The notes: generated by a model from the letters alone, not told the origin. DNA of 64,000 nt from Aeromonas enteropelogenes (GCF_000819845.1 NZ_CDCG01000013.1:127356-191355); one strand, 5' to 3'. Positions 11,975-21,452 are shown, numbered from the stretch's first letter. A program made the numbers and translations.

Positions 11975-12821
11975 CAGCCAGCCGGAACAGAGCGCCCCGG
12001 TCGAACAGCAAGCACCGGTCAGCAAACCGCCCGTTATCGAGATACCGCAAGCCACTGGCGCCATTCCGCGCCCCGAGCCCCTGAGTACCAGCGGCAACCG
12101 GAACTACTGGATTGGCAAGCAGAAATACGAGGTATGGCGCGACATCAAGCACTACACCGAGGAGGGCACCGCCAGCTGGCTGGCCAAGGATCTGGACGGC
12201 AACAAGACCGCCAACGGCGACGTGCTGGACAGCAAGCTGTTCAGCGCCGCCCACCGCAACCTGCCGATCCCGAGCTATGTGCGGGTCACCAATCTGGACA
12301 ACGGCCTCGAGACCATAGTGCGGGTCAATGACCGCGGTCCGTTTGACAGCAGCCGCCTCATCGACCTCTCCTACGCCGCCGCCGAGCAGCTGGACATGGT
12401 CCACACCGGCGAGGCCCGTGTGCGGCTTGAACTCATCAGCGACACGCCGGATCAGCGGGTGATCATGGAGCCGATGGCCCCGATGCTGCCGGCCGAGACA
12501 CCGGCAGACACCCAGGTTGCCCCCTCGCCCAAGCCGGCCACACCGGCCAGCAGCGCCAGCAAGCCGGTTGCGGCCAAACAGGCTCAGCCCCAGGCGGCCA
12601 GTGGTCAGGGCAAGATGATCCAGGTGCTGGCCAGCGGCTCCCGGGAGCGAGCCGAGGCGATGGGCAAGGTAATGACCCAGCGCTACGGCGTGCCCTACCG
12701 GATCGACACCCATGGCGCCATCTTCCGGGTGCTGATAGGCCCGATCCCGGCCGACCAACAACTGAGCACACTGGAAAAAGTTCGCCAGGGTGGGCTGGAA
12801 CAGGCGTTCATCGTGCCCTGA
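11916..12821 (+). CDS. rlpA: septal/cell-wall lipoprotein RlpA (DPBB and SPOR domains)
   Basis: An outer-membrane lipoprotein; homologues are septal-ring proteins, some of them lytic transglycosylases acting on denuded glycan. The 301-residue product has a lipobox LLLAAC, then a double-psi beta-barrel domain (EEGTASWLAKDLDGNKTANG and VNDRGPFDSSRLIDLS), a Pro/Ala-rich linker and a C-terminal SPOR domain (GKMIQVLASGSRERAEAMG onward). The start at 11916 places the signal peptide correctly, although it lies within mltB. The order mrdB-mltB-rlpA-dacA points to an elongation and septum cell-wall operon. Confidence 0.92.
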   Translation: MQLRHKLLPLSLSLLLAACSSQPEQSAPVEQQAPVSKPPVIEIPQATGAIPRPEPLSTSGNRNYWIGKQKYEVWRDIKHYTEEGTASWLAKDLDGNKTANGDVLDSKLFSAAHRNLPIPSYVRVTNLDNGLETIVRVNDRGPFDSSRLIDLSYAAAEQLDMVHTGEARVRLELISDTPDQRVIMEPMAPMLPAETPADTQVAPSPKPATPASSASKPVAAKQAQPQAASGQGKMIQVLASGSRERAEAMGKVMTQRYGVPYRIDTHGAIFRVLIGPIPADQQLSTLEKVRQGGLEQAFIVP

Positions 12822-12951
12822 TCCCCTCCAGATTGTGGGTCTATCTGCCGGCAAACCCGCTCATCACGTCGCTTTGTGGCGTGGTGAACGGGGCCGATGG
12901 ATAAAAAACCAGAGTTGATCGCCACGTCGGACTATGACCGGCGGGTGCATC

Positions 12952-12960
12952 TGGTATAGT
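12952..12960 (+). promoter_or_regulatory. extended -10 promoter for dacA
   Basis: TGGTATAGT fits the extended -10 consensus and lies 43 bases before the dacA ATG in the 182-base rlpA-dacA gap. No convincing -35 is present. Confidence 0.5.
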
Positions 12961-13003
12961 TAGGCCCGCATTCATTCCCCATCTGGCTCGCAGGAATTTC
13001 AAG

Positions 13004-14194
13004 ATGTCCAAATTTGCCCGTTCCGTTATTCTGGCCTCTCTGATAAGCGCCACCGCTCAGGCCAACACGCCTGTCCCTACGCCGAACGCCAACCCTGTGG
13101 TCGTTCCCGCCGCGCCGGAAATCTCCGCCAAGGCCCATATTCTCATCGATTACTACTCCGGTCAGGTGCTGGCCGAGCAGAACGCCGAAGAGCGTCTGCC
13201 GCCTGCCAGTCTGACCAAGATGATGACCTCCTACATCATTGGCCAGGAGCTGGCCAAGGGGAACATCAAGCGCACCGACATGGTGACCATCAGCCAGAAC
13301 GCCTGGTCCAAGAACTACGCCGACTCCTCCAAAATGTTCATCGAGGTGGGCAAACAGGTCTCCGTTGATGATCTCAACAAGGGCATCATCATCCAGTCCG
13401 GCAACGACGCCTGCGTCGCCATGGCCGAATTCCTGGCGGGCAGCACCGACTCCTTCGCCAGCCTGATGAACAGCTGGGCAGCCAAGCTCGGCATGAATGA
13501 CAGCCATTTCGTGAACCCCCACGGTCTGGATGCGGAAGGCCACTACAGTACCGCCCATGACATGGCCCGTCTGGGTCAGGCGCTGATCCGCGATCTGCCG
13601 GAGGAGTACAAGATCTACTCCCAGAAGTCCTTCGTCTTCAACGGCATCACCCAGCACAACCGCAACCGCCTGCTGTGGGACCAGTCCCTGCAGGTGGATG
13701 GCATCAAGACCGGTCACGTCAGCCAGGTGGGCTACAACCTGGTCTCCTCCGCCACCAACAACGAAGGCATGCGCCTGATCGCAGTCGTGCTGGGTGCCAA
13801 CAGCGAAGCCACCCGCGCCGCCGAGAGCAAGAAGCTGCTCACCTACGGTTTCCGTTTCTTCCAGAGCCTGACCCCGTACAAGGCTGGTACCGAGCTGGTC
13901 ACCCAGAAGATCTGGATGGGTGACAAGTCCGAGGTAAAACTGGGCGTCGACCAGGATGTCTCCGTGCTGGTGACCCGCGGTCAGGGCAACAACCTCAAAG
14001 CTGACTTCCAGCTCGACAGCGAGCTCAAAGCTCCACTGGCCAAGGGTCAGCGAGTCGGTACCGTGTTCCTCAAGCAGGGCGACAAGGAGATCAAGCAGGT
14101 TCCGCTGGTTGCTCTGGAAGAAGTGCAGGAAGGCGGTCTGATGAGCCGTCTGTGGGACTATCTGGTACTGCTGGTTTCCAGCTGGTTCAAGTAA
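13004..14194 (+). CDS. dacA: D-alanyl-D-alanine carboxypeptidase (PBP5/6 type)
   Basis: Removes the terminal D-Ala from peptidoglycan pentapeptides at the periplasmic face. The product has 396 residues with a Sec signal ending near AQA. The three active-site motifs are SLTK (Ser69 in PPASLTKMM), SGN in IIQSGNDAC and KTG in DGIKTGHV. A beta-rich C-terminal domain and an amphipathic membrane-anchoring end (LWDYLVLLVSSWFK) complete the PBP5 architecture. RBS AGGAA precedes the ATG. Confidence 0.96.
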   Translation: MSKFARSVILASLISATAQANTPVPTPNANPVVVPAAPEISAKAHILIDYYSGQVLAEQNAEERLPPASLTKMMTSYIIGQELAKGNIKRTDMVTISQNAWSKNYADSSKMFIEVGKQVSVDDLNKGIIIQSGNDACVAMAEFLAGSTDSFASLMNSWAAKLGMNDSHFVNPHGLDAEGHYSTAHDMARLGQALIRDLPEEYKIYSQKSFVFNGITQHNRNRLLWDQSLQVDGIKTGHVSQVGYNLVSSATNNEGMRLIAVVLGANSEATRAAESKKLLTYGFRFFQSLTPYKAGTELVTQKIWMGDKSEVKLGVDQDVSVLVTRGQGNNLKADFQLDSELKAPLAKGQRVGTVFLKQGDKEIKQVPLVALEEVQEGGLMSRLWDYLVLLVSSWFK

Positions 14195-14215
14195 CAGAGA
14201 CGCACAATCCTCACC

Positions 14216-14245
14216 CAGCAGCGGCGCCAACAGGCGCCGCTGCTG
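14216..14245 (+). other. perfect 13-bp hairpin after dacA
   Basis: Arms 14216-14228 and 14233-14245 pair perfectly around a 4-base loop, 22 bases after the dacA stop. Only TCTCT follows, so it is a poor intrinsic terminator. It may protect the dacA mRNA 3' end or partly separate dacA from ybeD. The remaining 220 bases to ybeD hold no ORF I can support. Confidence 0.6.
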
Positions 14246-14464
14246 TCTCTGGCCGTCAGGGCAGTGAATAACCCTGCAAACTGCAGGTTCCGCCACACCC
14301 CGATTTGTGGTAAAAAGCAGCACTCCCATTCTTGTCTGACCGCTCCGGGCCTTGATCCTGGCCAGGATCGTGCCCATATAGACAGCAATGGCGGCCCCAA
14401 GGGGCCACCGGCAACTAGCCATCCAAGATGAAGTCGTCCCCGTGACGATGCAAAAGGTGAGTAA

Positions 14465-14728
14465 ATGAATACCAAGTTTGATGAACTGCTGGAGTTTCCC
14501 TGCAAATTCCCGTTCAAGGTGCTCGGCGTCGCCGATCCGGCGCTGCCGGACATGGTGGTGGAAGTGCTGCAGCAGCACGCCCCCGGAACTTACAGCCCGA
14601 CCGTCCAGCCCAGCTCCAAGGGTAACTATCACTCGGTCCGAGTGACGGTCACCGCCCAGAGCAAGGAGCACATCGAGGCGATGTATACCGCCCTCGGCAA
14701 GATCGAGCTGGTGAAATACGTACTGTAA
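14465..14728 (+). CDS. ybeD: YbeD-family protein (DUF493)
   Basis: A small cytoplasmic alpha-beta protein of 87 residues, conserved between dacA and lipB in gammaproteobacteria; structurally ACT-like, function not established. Family landmarks include [14 protein letters not shown] and [19 protein letters not shown]. An AAGGTGA RBS lies just before the ATG. Confidence 0.93.
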   Translation: MNTKFDELLEFPCKFPFKVLGVADPALPDMVVEVLQQHAPGTYSPTVQPSSKGNYHSVRVTVTAQSKEHIEAMYTALGKIELVKYVL

Positions 14729-14736
14729 CGTCTCTC

Positions 14737-14765
14737 TCGCCCCGTTCTGCGGGGCGACTGTTTTT
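14737..14765 (+). terminator. hairpin with T-tract between ybeD and lipB
   Basis: A 7-bp stem (14737-14743 with 14751-14757) is followed by CTG and five T. It lies nine bases after ybeD and 26 bases before lipB, so it could be a partial terminator or attenuator separating the cell-wall and lipoate genes. Confidence 0.6.
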
Positions 14766-14790
14766 GGCAGCAGCCTGCCGTGAGGAAGCC

Positions 14791-15468
14791 ATGTCATCCC
14801 GGATCCCCGCCCAGCCCACGCTTATCGTCAGACATCTGGGCCGTCGTCCCTACCAACCGGTATGGGACGCCATGAAAGCCTTCACCGACAGCCGCACCGG
14901 CGAGACCCCGGACGAGTTCTGGGTGGTGGAGCACGATCCCGTCTACACCCAGGGGCAAGCCGGCAAGGCCGAACATCTGCTGAACCCGGGCAATATCCCG
15001 GTGGTACAGAGCGATCGCGGCGGCCAGATAACCTATCACGGTCCCGGCCAGCTGGTGCTCTATGTGCTGGTGGATGTGCGCCGTTGCAAGCTGACGGTGC
15101 GCGAACTGGTCACCGCGCTGGAGACCGCCATCATCAATACCCTGGCGAAAAGCGACATCACGGCCTATGCCAAAGCGGACGCCCCCGGTGTCTACGTGAA
15201 AAACGAGCTCGGCATGGAGGCCAAACTGGCTTCCCTCGGCCTGCGCATCCGCAAGGGGTGCTCGTTTCACGGGCTGGCCCTCAACATCAACATGGACATG
15301 ACCCCCTTCCTGCACATCAATCCGTGCGGCTACGCGGGCATGGCCATGACCCAGACCAGCGCCCTGGGCGGCCCGCAAAGCGTGGCCGAGGCGCAATCCA
15401 TTCTGGTGGCCGAACTGGCCAGCCTGATTGGCTATCAGACAATAACAAACACCGAGAGTGAATCATGA
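14791..15468 (+). CDS. lipB: lipoyl(octanoyl) transferase
   Basis: Moves octanoate from acyl carrier protein to lipoyl domains, the first step of lipoate synthesis. The product has 225 residues. Diagnostic motifs are [17 protein letters not shown], the catalytic Lys in [16 protein letters not shown], and [14 protein letters not shown]. The conserved catalytic Cys is present in [12 protein letters not shown] 14791 is preceded by GAGGAAG. The end overlaps the lipA start by four bases (ATGA), so the two are coupled. Confidence 0.96.
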   Translation: MSSRIPAQPTLIVRHLGRRPYQPVWDAMKAFTDSRTGETPDEFWVVEHDPVYTQGQAGKAEHLLNPGNIPVVQSDRGGQITYHGPGQLVLYVLVDVRRCKLTVRELVTALETAIINTLAKSDITAYAKADAPGVYVKNELGMEAKLASLGLRIRKGCSFHGLALNINMDMTPFLHINPCGYAGMAMTQTSALGGPQSVAEAQSILVAELASLIGYQTITNTESES

Positions 15469-16430
15469 GCAAACCCGTTCGTATGGAGCCGGGCGTCAAG
15501 CTGCGCGATGGCGACAAGATGGCCCTGATCCCGGTGAAATTCATGCCGGATCCCAACGAAGAACTCCTTCGCAAGCCGGACTGGATGCGGATCAAACTGC
15601 CCCCCTCCAGCCAGAAGATCGAGCACATCAAGAGCACCCTGCGCAAGAACAAGCTGCACTCGGTCTGTGAAGAGGCCTCCTGCCCCAACCTGGCGGAGTG
15701 CTTCAACCACGGCACGGCGACCTTCATGATCATGGGCGCCATCTGTACTCGTCGCTGCCCCTTCTGCGACGTGGCCCACGGCCGTCCGCTCCCGCTGGAT
15801 CCGGAAGAACCGAAGAAGCTGGCGCTCACCATCAAGGAGATGAACCTCAAGTACGTGGTGATCACCTCGGTGGACCGCGACGATCTGCGCGACGGTGGTG
15901 CCCAGCACTTCGCCGACTGCATCAAGCAGATCCGCGAGCACAGCCCGCAGACCCGCATCGAGATCCTGACCCCGGACTTCCGCGGTCGCATGGAGCAGGC
16001 CCTCGAGGTGTTCCGCGAGACCCCGCCGGACGTCTTCAACCACAACCTGGAAACCGCCCCGCGTATGTACCGGGTGGCCCGTCCGGGCGCCGACTACAAG
16101 TGGTCGCTGGAGCTGCTGCGCCGCATCAAGGAGATGCACCCGCACGTACCGACCAAGTCCGGTCTGATGATGGGTCTTGGCGAAACCAACGAAGAGATAG
16201 TCGAGGTGCTCAAGGATCTGCGCGAGCACGGCGTCAACATGCTGACTCTGGGCCAGTATCTGCAGCCGAGCCGCCACCACCTGCCGGTGAAGCGCTACGT
16301 GCCGCCCGCAGAGTTCGACGAGCTGAAAGACGTGGCGATGGAGCTCGGCTTCAGCCACGCCGCCTGCGGTCCCTTCGTGCGTTCCTCCTATCACGCCGAT
16401 CTGCAGGCCAAGGGCGAAGAGGTCAAGTAA
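15465..16430 (+). CDS. lipA: lipoyl synthase (radical SAM)
   Basis: Inserts two sulfurs into protein-bound octanoate. The product has 321 residues (321 in E. coli). The radical-SAM cluster is CTRRCPFC (CxxxCxxC), and the auxiliary cluster that supplies sulfur uses the N-terminal [12 protein letters not shown]. The C-terminal conserved Arg-Ser-Ser-Tyr (FVRSSYHAD) is present. It is the final gene of the superoperon. Confidence 0.97.
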   Translation: MSKPVRMEPGVKLRDGDKMALIPVKFMPDPNEELLRKPDWMRIKLPPSSQKIEHIKSTLRKNKLHSVCEEASCPNLAECFNHGTATFMIMGAICTRRCPFCDVAHGRPLPLDPEEPKKLALTIKEMNLKYVVITSVDRDDLRDGGAQHFADCIKQIREHSPQTRIEILTPDFRGRMEQALEVFRETPPDVFNHNLETAPRMYRVARPGADYKWSLELLRRIKEMHPHVPTKSGLMMGLGETNEEIVEVLKDLREHGVNMLTLGQYLQPSRHHLPVKRYVPPAEFDELKDVAMELGFSHAACGPFVRSSYHADLQAKGEEVK

Positions 16431-16447
16431 CCTCATCCCTTGCCATC

Positions 16448-16475
16448 AAAAAGAGCGCCACAAGGCGCTCTTTTT
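16448..16475 (+). terminator. bidirectional terminator between lipA and the Nudix gene
   Basis: A perfect 12-bp stem (16448-16459 with 16464-16475) whose outer five pairs are A-T, giving a T-tract on both strands. It ends the lipA transcript and the convergent Nudix transcript. Confidence 0.9.
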
Positions 16476-16492
16476 ATATCCGCTTCTCGACA

Positions 16493-17056
16493 TTACCACT
16501 CATCGAACACGCCGCGCTGCCACCAGAGCTGCAGCTGGGCCAGCACCCGGGTCTCGCGCACAGTCCACTGCGGACAGGGGCCCGCCAGCTGGGTCTTGTT
16601 GATCTGCAGCGCCTCCTCGATGGCGATCCAGCCGGGTACGAAACCGAGCCGGATCTCGTAGGGCTGGGGCTGTGGGGCCACCAGCGTCTCCCCGATCCGG
16701 CAGAGGTAATAGAGGGAGCGTATGCAGTAGGCATCGACCCCCTGCTCCCGGGCCGGCCGGTACTCGCGGGTCTCGCCGAGCAGGGGCCCCACCTCCAGCA
16801 GCTCGGCGCCGCACTCCTCTCGCAGTTCGCGGGCCAGCGCCAGGGCATGGCTCTCACCTGCCTCGACGCCGCCGCCCGGGAACATGAAGTCGCCATTGAC
16901 CCGGGAGTGCACCAGCAGCAGCTCGTCATCTCGCGCCACCACGGCGCGCACCGTCAGGCGCTCCAGGGTGCTGCCATCGGTCGGCACCTGGCCGTGGACA
17001 AAGTCGATGGCAAAGGGGTCGGGCCAACAGGAAGTCTGTGTCTGTAACGTCATCAT
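16493..17056 (-). CDS. Nudix hydrolase
   Basis: A 187-residue hydrolase of nucleoside diphosphates linked to another moiety; substrate unknown. The Nudix box is intact: GGGVEAGESHALALARELREECGAEL spans it, with the key REL-REECGA residues about positions 80-89. The start is ATGATG, and either Met is possible. It begins four bases after the stop of the upstream DUF2989 gene, so the two form an operon. Confidence 0.88.
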   Translation of the reverse strand: MMTLQTQTSCWPDPFAIDFVHGQVPTDGSTLERLTVRAVVARDDELLLVHSRVNGDFMFPGGGVEAGESHALALARELREECGAELLEVGPLLGETREYRPAREQGVDAYCIRSLYYLCRIGETLVAPQPQPYEIRLGFVPGWIAIEEALQINKTQLAGPCPQWTVRETRVLAQLQLWWQRGVFDEW

Positions 17057-17060
17057 TGTC

Positions 17061-17846
17061 TCAAGGCCGGTAGTTGCCTTGCCGGATCTGCTCGACCAGC
17101 TCGGCGGCCCGCTTGTCGTAGGCTTCGAGATCGGTCTTGCTCAGGGTGTGATAGATGCCAAAGCGTGCGGTGGAGACCTCGGGAGAGCCTTTGAACGATT
17201 CGCTCACCTTGCCCCAGAGGTAGGCCTGCCCATACTGCTTCTGACCCATGTAGAGGGTACTGAGGGAGGTCAGCAGGCGGCTGTTGACCGCGTCCCCCTG
17301 CCGGTAGAGAGAGAGGCCGTGCTGCAGGGTGTCGATCGCCTTGGCCGGATCGCTCTTGGCATAGATGCCCCCCAGCGCCAGCTGCAATTCAGGCTCCTCG
17401 AGCACCGGCTTGCCCTCGAGCGCCATGAACTGCTGGCGAGCCAGCTCGTTGGTGTTGTTGGTCCAGTGCCAAAGCAGCAGGTAGGGGTCCTGGGAGTTGC
17501 GGGTCGCCACATCCAGCTGGGCCAGCTGTTCGCCGGCGGCCAGCATGCCTTCCACCCGCGGACTCTTGAGCTCCTTGGCATTCTTGTATTCGATGTTGGT
17601 GGAGCGCTCCGCGCACTTGAGGTAGCGCTCAAGGTTGCGAATCAGCTCGTATTTGCGGCGATCCGTCTCCTCCTCCTTGAGGTAGAAACGGCTGCGGATG
17701 ATGTCGGTACGCTCGTAGCGGCACCAGCCATCGTCCACCAAGTCCTGACACAACTCGGGATGGTTGTTGCAAATGTTGTGGAGCCGATCGTCATTGCAGC
17801 CTGCGGCGGCAAACATGATCGGGAGCAGGATGAGTGTTGGGCGCAT
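17061..17846 (-). CDS. DUF2989-like lipoprotein with TPR-like repeats
   Basis: A 261-residue predicted lipoprotein. The N-terminus MRPTLILLPIMFAAAGC has a lipobox AAGC, favouring ATG 17846 over the ATG five codons upstream (17861). The Cys-rich start (NICNNHPELCQDLVDDGWC) and helical repeats (LALGGIYAKSDPAKAIDTLQ, LLTSLSTLYMGQKQYGQAYLW) resemble the DUF2989 family of Vibrio, Shewanella and Aeromonas. Function is unknown; repeats of this kind usually bind protein. It is co-transcribed with the Nudix gene. Confidence 0.75.
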   Translation of the reverse strand: MRPTLILLPIMFAAAGCNDDRLHNICNNHPELCQDLVDDGWCRYERTDIIRSRFYLKEEETDRRKYELIRNLERYLKCAERSTNIEYKNAKELKSPRVEGMLAAGEQLAQLDVATRNSQDPYLLLWHWTNNTNELARQQFMALEGKPVLEEPELQLALGGIYAKSDPAKAIDTLQHGLSLYRQGDAVNSRLLTSLSTLYMGQKQYGQAYLWGKVSESFKGSPEVSTARFGIYHTLSKTDLEAYDKRAAELVEQIRQGNYRP

Positions 17847-18058
17847 AGGCAGATCTGTCATGACTCACATCTGGTTAATTACAATAGGAGCCTGATGCGG
17901 CCACCTCCGGCTAGCAAACCGGTTACATATCCATTACAATGCGCGCGCCACTCAAGGCCGCGACTGCAGAATAATATAACGAAATATACACCCCTACAGT
18001 GATCTGCATTCGACGATTTTCTATTTGCACCAACAACGTGAAATAAAGGATCTGGTTA

Positions 18059-19492
18059 ATGACCCACGAGCACTACTTGCAAGCGTGGCAGGAGAGCCAG
18101 GAGCTCGCCGAAGCCATGCAACCCCTGATTGGTCGTCTCTATCGCCAGCAAGGGGTCGAGATCACCGTCTACGGACGTCCGCTGCAAAACGCCTCCACCA
18201 TCGATATCCTCAAGGCCCACAGGGTCGTACGCCGCCACCAGGGCGCCCCCCTCCCCATCCAACAGAGCTTTCCCCTGCTGCAGGCCATCGTGGCCCTGAA
18301 ACCGACTGTTGCCGAGATCGATCTGGGTAAACTGGCCGTTGGTTACTGGCAGGAGCATCAGGATGAGGCGGGCATTGAGGACTATCTGAAAGCCAAACTG
18401 GCACCGGCCCTGGGCCGTGGTGAGGTTCCCCAGCCGACGGATGTAGTGCTCTACGGTTTTGGTCGCATCGGCCGCCTGCTGGCCCGCCTGCTGATCGAAC
18501 GTACCGGCGCCGCCAACTCCCTGCGCCTGCGCGCCATCGTGGTACGCGGCGGTCGTGACGGAGATCTGGAAAAACGCGCCAGCCTGCTGCGCCGCGACTC
18601 CGTCCATGGCCCCTTCAACGGTTCCATCGAAGTGGACGTGGAGCGCAGCGCCATCATCGCCAACGGCACCTACATCCAGGTGATCTACGCCAATAGCCCG
18701 GCCGATATCGATTACACCGCCTATGGCATCCAGAACGCCCTGATCATCGACAACACCGGCGTCTGGCGCGACGAGGCAGGCCTCAGTGAACATCTCAAGG
18801 CGCGCGGCGCCGGCAAGGTGCTGCTGACCGCTCCCGGCAAGGGCGAGATGAAGAACGTGGTATTCGGGGTCAACCATGAGGTGATCACCCCGGAAGATCG
18901 CATCATCTCCGCCGCCTCCTGCACCACCAACGCCATCACCCCTGTGCTCAAGGTGATGCAGGAGAGATACGGCATCCGCCACGGCCACGTCGAAACGGTG
19001 CACTCCTACACCAACGATCAGAACCTGATCGACAACTATCACAAGGGCGAGCGCCGCGGTCGCAGTGCAGCCCTCAACATGGTGATGACCAGCACGGGTG
19101 CCGCCAAGGCGGTAGCCAAGGCGCTGCCCGAACTCAAGGGCAAGCTCACCGGCAACGCCATCCGGGTGCCGACTCCCAACGTGTCGCTCGCCATCATCAA
19201 CCTGTCGCTGGAGCAGGCCACCGATCGGGAGAGCCTCAACGCCTATCTGCAACAGATGTCGCTGAGCTCGGCCCTGCATCGCCAGATTGACTTCAGTGCC
19301 AGCACCGAGCTGGTCTCCTCCGACATGGTGGGTTCCCGCTTCGCCGGCATCGTGGACTCCCAGGCCACCATCGCCGAAGGGGATCACTGCGTGCTCTACG
19401 TGTGGTATGACAACGAGTTCGGATACAGTTGTCAGGTAGTGCGGGTGATGGAGCAGATGGCTGGCGTAGTCCGTCAGGATCTACCTGCATAA
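18059..19492 (+). CDS. gapB: glyceraldehyde-3-phosphate dehydrogenase-like protein (long form)
   Basis: A 477-residue member of the GAPDH superfamily, about 140 residues longer than glycolytic GapA because of an N-terminal extension. The Rossmann motif YGFGRIGRLLARLL is near residue 127 and the catalytic Cys is in SAASCTTNAITP. The C-terminal Trp-Tyr-Asp-Asn-Glu (VWYDNEFGYS) is classic GAPDH. This long form is known in Vibrio, Shewanella and Aeromonas, where its metabolic role is less certain than that of GapA. The yeaC neighbour fits the E. coli gapA-msrB-yeaC area. An AAAGGAT RBS precedes the ATG; the symbol is by analogy. Confidence 0.88.
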   Translation: MTHEHYLQAWQESQELAEAMQPLIGRLYRQQGVEITVYGRPLQNASTIDILKAHRVVRRHQGAPLPIQQSFPLLQAIVALKPTVAEIDLGKLAVGYWQEHQDEAGIEDYLKAKLAPALGRGEVPQPTDVVLYGFGRIGRLLARLLIERTGAANSLRLRAIVVRGGRDGDLEKRASLLRRDSVHGPFNGSIEVDVERSAIIANGTYIQVIYANSPADIDYTAYGIQNALIIDNTGVWRDEAGLSEHLKARGAGKVLLTAPGKGEMKNVVFGVNHEVITPEDRIISAASCTTNAITPVLKVMQERYGIRHGHVETVHSYTNDQNLIDNYHKGERRGRSAALNMVMTSTGAAKAVAKALPELKGKLTGNAIRVPTPNVSLAIINLSLEQATDRESLNAYLQQMSLSSALHRQIDFSASTELVSSDMVGSRFAGIVDSQATIAEGDHCVLYVWYDNEFGYSCQVVRVMEQMAGVVRQDLPA

Positions 19493-19512
19493 CCCGCCAG
19501 GATCTGCCCGCC
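19472..19512 (+). repeat. duplicated last codons behind the gapB stop
   Basis: The final coding bases 19472-19489 (RQDLPA) are repeated at 19495-19512 after the TAA, with four mismatches in 18 bases. The copy would again read RQDLPA. The offset is 23 bases. Confidence 0.75.
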
Positions 19513-19551
19513 CAAGCCCGGGTTCATGGCTCAATTTCAAGGAGAGGCCGG

Positions 19552-19845
19552 ATGTCGTATCAACAAGGTGAGTTTCAACAAGCAATCAGGCAGATGCCCA
19601 AAGAGGTGTACGAGCGGCTCAAGACCGCGGTCGAGCTTGGCAAGTGGCCAGATGGCAAGCCCCTCACCGACGAGCAGAAGGCCACCTCCCTGCAGGCCGT
19701 GATGGCCTGGCAGGCGATGCACCTTGAAAATCCCGAGCACATGAATATTGGCCGTGACGGCGAGATCGTGATGAAGAGCAAGAGCGAGCTCAAGCGCCAG
19801 TACCGCGACGAAGAAGAGATAGTGCGGGTCGACCTCAGCCACTGA
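19552..19845 (+). CDS. yeaC: YeaC-family protein (DUF1315)
   Basis: A 97-residue cytoplasmic protein of the YeaC/DUF1315 family, function unknown. It has the conserved pattern MPKEVYERLKTAVELGKWPDG followed by a Glu/Lys-rich end. The ATG at 19552 is supported by an AAGGAGAGG RBS; upstream extension of the frame overlaps gapB and is not conserved-looking. It is downstream of gapB and probably co-transcribed. Confidence 0.9.
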   Translation: MSYQQGEFQQAIRQMPKEVYERLKTAVELGKWPDGKPLTDEQKATSLQAVMAWQAMHLENPEHMNIGRDGEIVMKSKSELKRQYRDEEEIVRVDLSH

Positions 19846-19878
19846 GACTGACCCGACAAGTCGCTGCTGGCAGCGCAC

Positions 19879-19916
19879 AACAAAGAGGGGAGCCATCATG
19901 GCTCCCCTCTTGTTTT
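19879..19916 (+). terminator. bidirectional terminator between yeaC and ansA
   Basis: A 10-bp GC-rich core (GAGGGGAGCC with its complement) is flanked by complementary A- and T-rich ends, so a T-tract is present on both strands between convergent genes. Confidence 0.9.
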
Positions 19917-19936
19917 ATCCGCACCTTACCCGCTCA

Positions 19937-20944
19937 TCAGGGGGTCAGTTCGCCACGCAGGGATTGCTGCATCAGCTCGCGAATGCGGTGGGAGGGCAAG
20001 CCCTGGCTCAGCAGGAAGTGCAGCTTGGTCAGTGCCGCCTCGGCGGTCATGTCGAAGCCCGAGATGACCCCGGCGCGGGAGAGGGCGTTGCCGGTGGCAT
20101 AGCCGCCCATGTTGACCTTGCCATGCAGACACTGGCTCAGGTTGACGATGATGACGCCGCGGGCCGAGGCCTCGGAGAGCAGCGCCAGCATGGTCGGATT
20201 CTGCGGTGCATTGCCGACCCCGAAGGAGAGCAGGATCAGCGCCTTCACCGGCTGCTGCAGGATATTGGCGATCACCTCGCTGGAGATCCCGGGATAGAGG
20301 GTCACCACGCCGATGGGCTGGGGGGTGATGTCGTGCAGCACCAGGGGCTGATCGGACGGTACCCCCAGCTCGCCTGCCTCCAGGGAGATGGCGATGCCGG
20401 CGTTGAGCAGCGGCGGATAGTTCGGCGAGTCGAAGGCGTGGAAGCCGTCCGCATGCACCTTCTTGCTGCGATTGCCGCGATAGAGCTGGTTGTTGAAAAA
20501 GAGCGTCACCTCGTGGATCGGGTAGTTGGCCGCGATATAGAGGGCGTTGAGCAGGTTCTGCTGGCCGTCGGAGCGCAGCTCGGCGAGCGGGATCTGGGAG
20601 CCGGTGATGATGACCGGCTTGTGCAGATCTTCGAGCATGAAGGAGAGCGCCGAGGCGGTGAACGACATGGTGTCGGTACCGTGCAGAATGACGAAACCGT
20701 CGTATTTCTCGTAGTTGTCGCGAATGTCCTCGGCGATGCGCTGCCAGTCCGCCGGGGTCATGTCGGAGGAGTCGATGAGGGGATCATATTCGTGAATATG
20801 GTAATCGGGCATCTCGGGCCGATGAAACTCGGGCATCCGCGCCAGACAATCTTCCATAAAGCCCGCCATCGGCACATAGCCGTGGTCGGAACGCTGCATC
20901 CCAATGGTGCCGCCTGTGTAGGCGATGTAGATGGACTTCTTCAC
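19937..20944 (-). CDS. ansA: L-asparaginase I, cytoplasmic
   Basis: Hydrolyses asparagine to aspartate and ammonia in the cytoplasm (low-affinity type I). The product has 335 residues and no signal peptide. The two catalytic Thr motifs are YTGGTIGM near the start and HGTDTMSFTAS near residue 92, and the catalytic Lys lies further on. The start is GTG (20944-20942), preceded by AGGAGAGG. A -10-like TATAAT on the minus strand lies about 50 bases upstream (20991-20996). Confidence 0.94.
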   Translation of the reverse strand: MKKSIYIAYTGGTIGMQRSDHGYVPMAGFMEDCLARMPEFHRPEMPDYHIHEYDPLIDSSDMTPADWQRIAEDIRDNYEKYDGFVILHGTDTMSFTASALSFMLEDLHKPVIITGSQIPLAELRSDGQQNLLNALYIAANYPIHEVTLFFNNQLYRGNRSKKVHADGFHAFDSPNYPPLLNAGIAISLEAGELGVPSDQPLVLHDITPQPIGVVTLYPGISSEVIANILQQPVKALILLSFGVGNAPQNPTMLALLSEASARGVIIVNLSQCLHGKVNMGGYATGNALSRAGVISGFDMTAEAALTKLHFLLSQGLPSHRIRELMQQSLRGELTP

Positions 20945-21452
20945 ACCCTCTCCTCTTGGTTGGCCGGATCAGTGGGCCGGAAACCGGCGGATTATATAGG
21001 GATAGCCCCTCTTCTTCACACCCCATCCGTCGCATCTTGTGATGCCTGCCCGGGCACGATGGGGCGGCAAGGTGTGCCATATCCATTGTTATCCCTCAGT
21101 CAAACACGCTGTTTTTCCCACGCCCGGGCTGAGTTGGACAGGCAGCAGGAGCCAATCATTTCGAACCTCAACACGCCCTACCCCATAGGTATTAAATCTC
21201 GAAAAAAGAACAAATAATGGTCAACAAGGCATGAAATATGGAATTAATAGGTGTTTTTTGCTACAGTCCGCCGGATTTTACCAAAATCTCATCTGGATGC
21301 CTGAGCATGTCAGGCCCGCACTGGCTCCATCTTCATGGAGCGGGGAACCTTTCCCCTTCTTTGCTGGCACGTTCGCCGCACTGTTTTTATCCCGGCTGAA
21401 TCTGTGAGTCTTCACCACCGAAAGACACAGCCAATCAACATGGGAGTACTGA
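20945..21452 (+). other. 508-base ansA-gltS divergent intergenic region
   Basis: No ORF can be supported. The left end holds the ansA promoter. The middle (21180-21290) is markedly AT-rich. The right end contains a row of three hairpins ahead of gltS, described separately, so a long gltS leader seems likely. Confidence 0.6.
21299..21356 (+). promoter_or_regulatory. three consecutive hairpins in the gltS leader
   Basis: Three short perfect stems follow one another: GCCTGA/TCAGGC (21299-21315), CTCCAT/ATGGAG (21325-21340) and GGGGAA/TTCCCC (21342-21356). The last is followed by CTTCTTTGC, not a proper T-tract. They lie about 100 bases before gltS and could form a structured 5' UTR. I cannot assign them to a known riboswitch class. 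Confidence 0.4.

Noticed and set aside
12932..14797. 621-codon open frame opposite dacA and ybeD
   Set aside because: Antisense shadow crossing two real genes and their gap.
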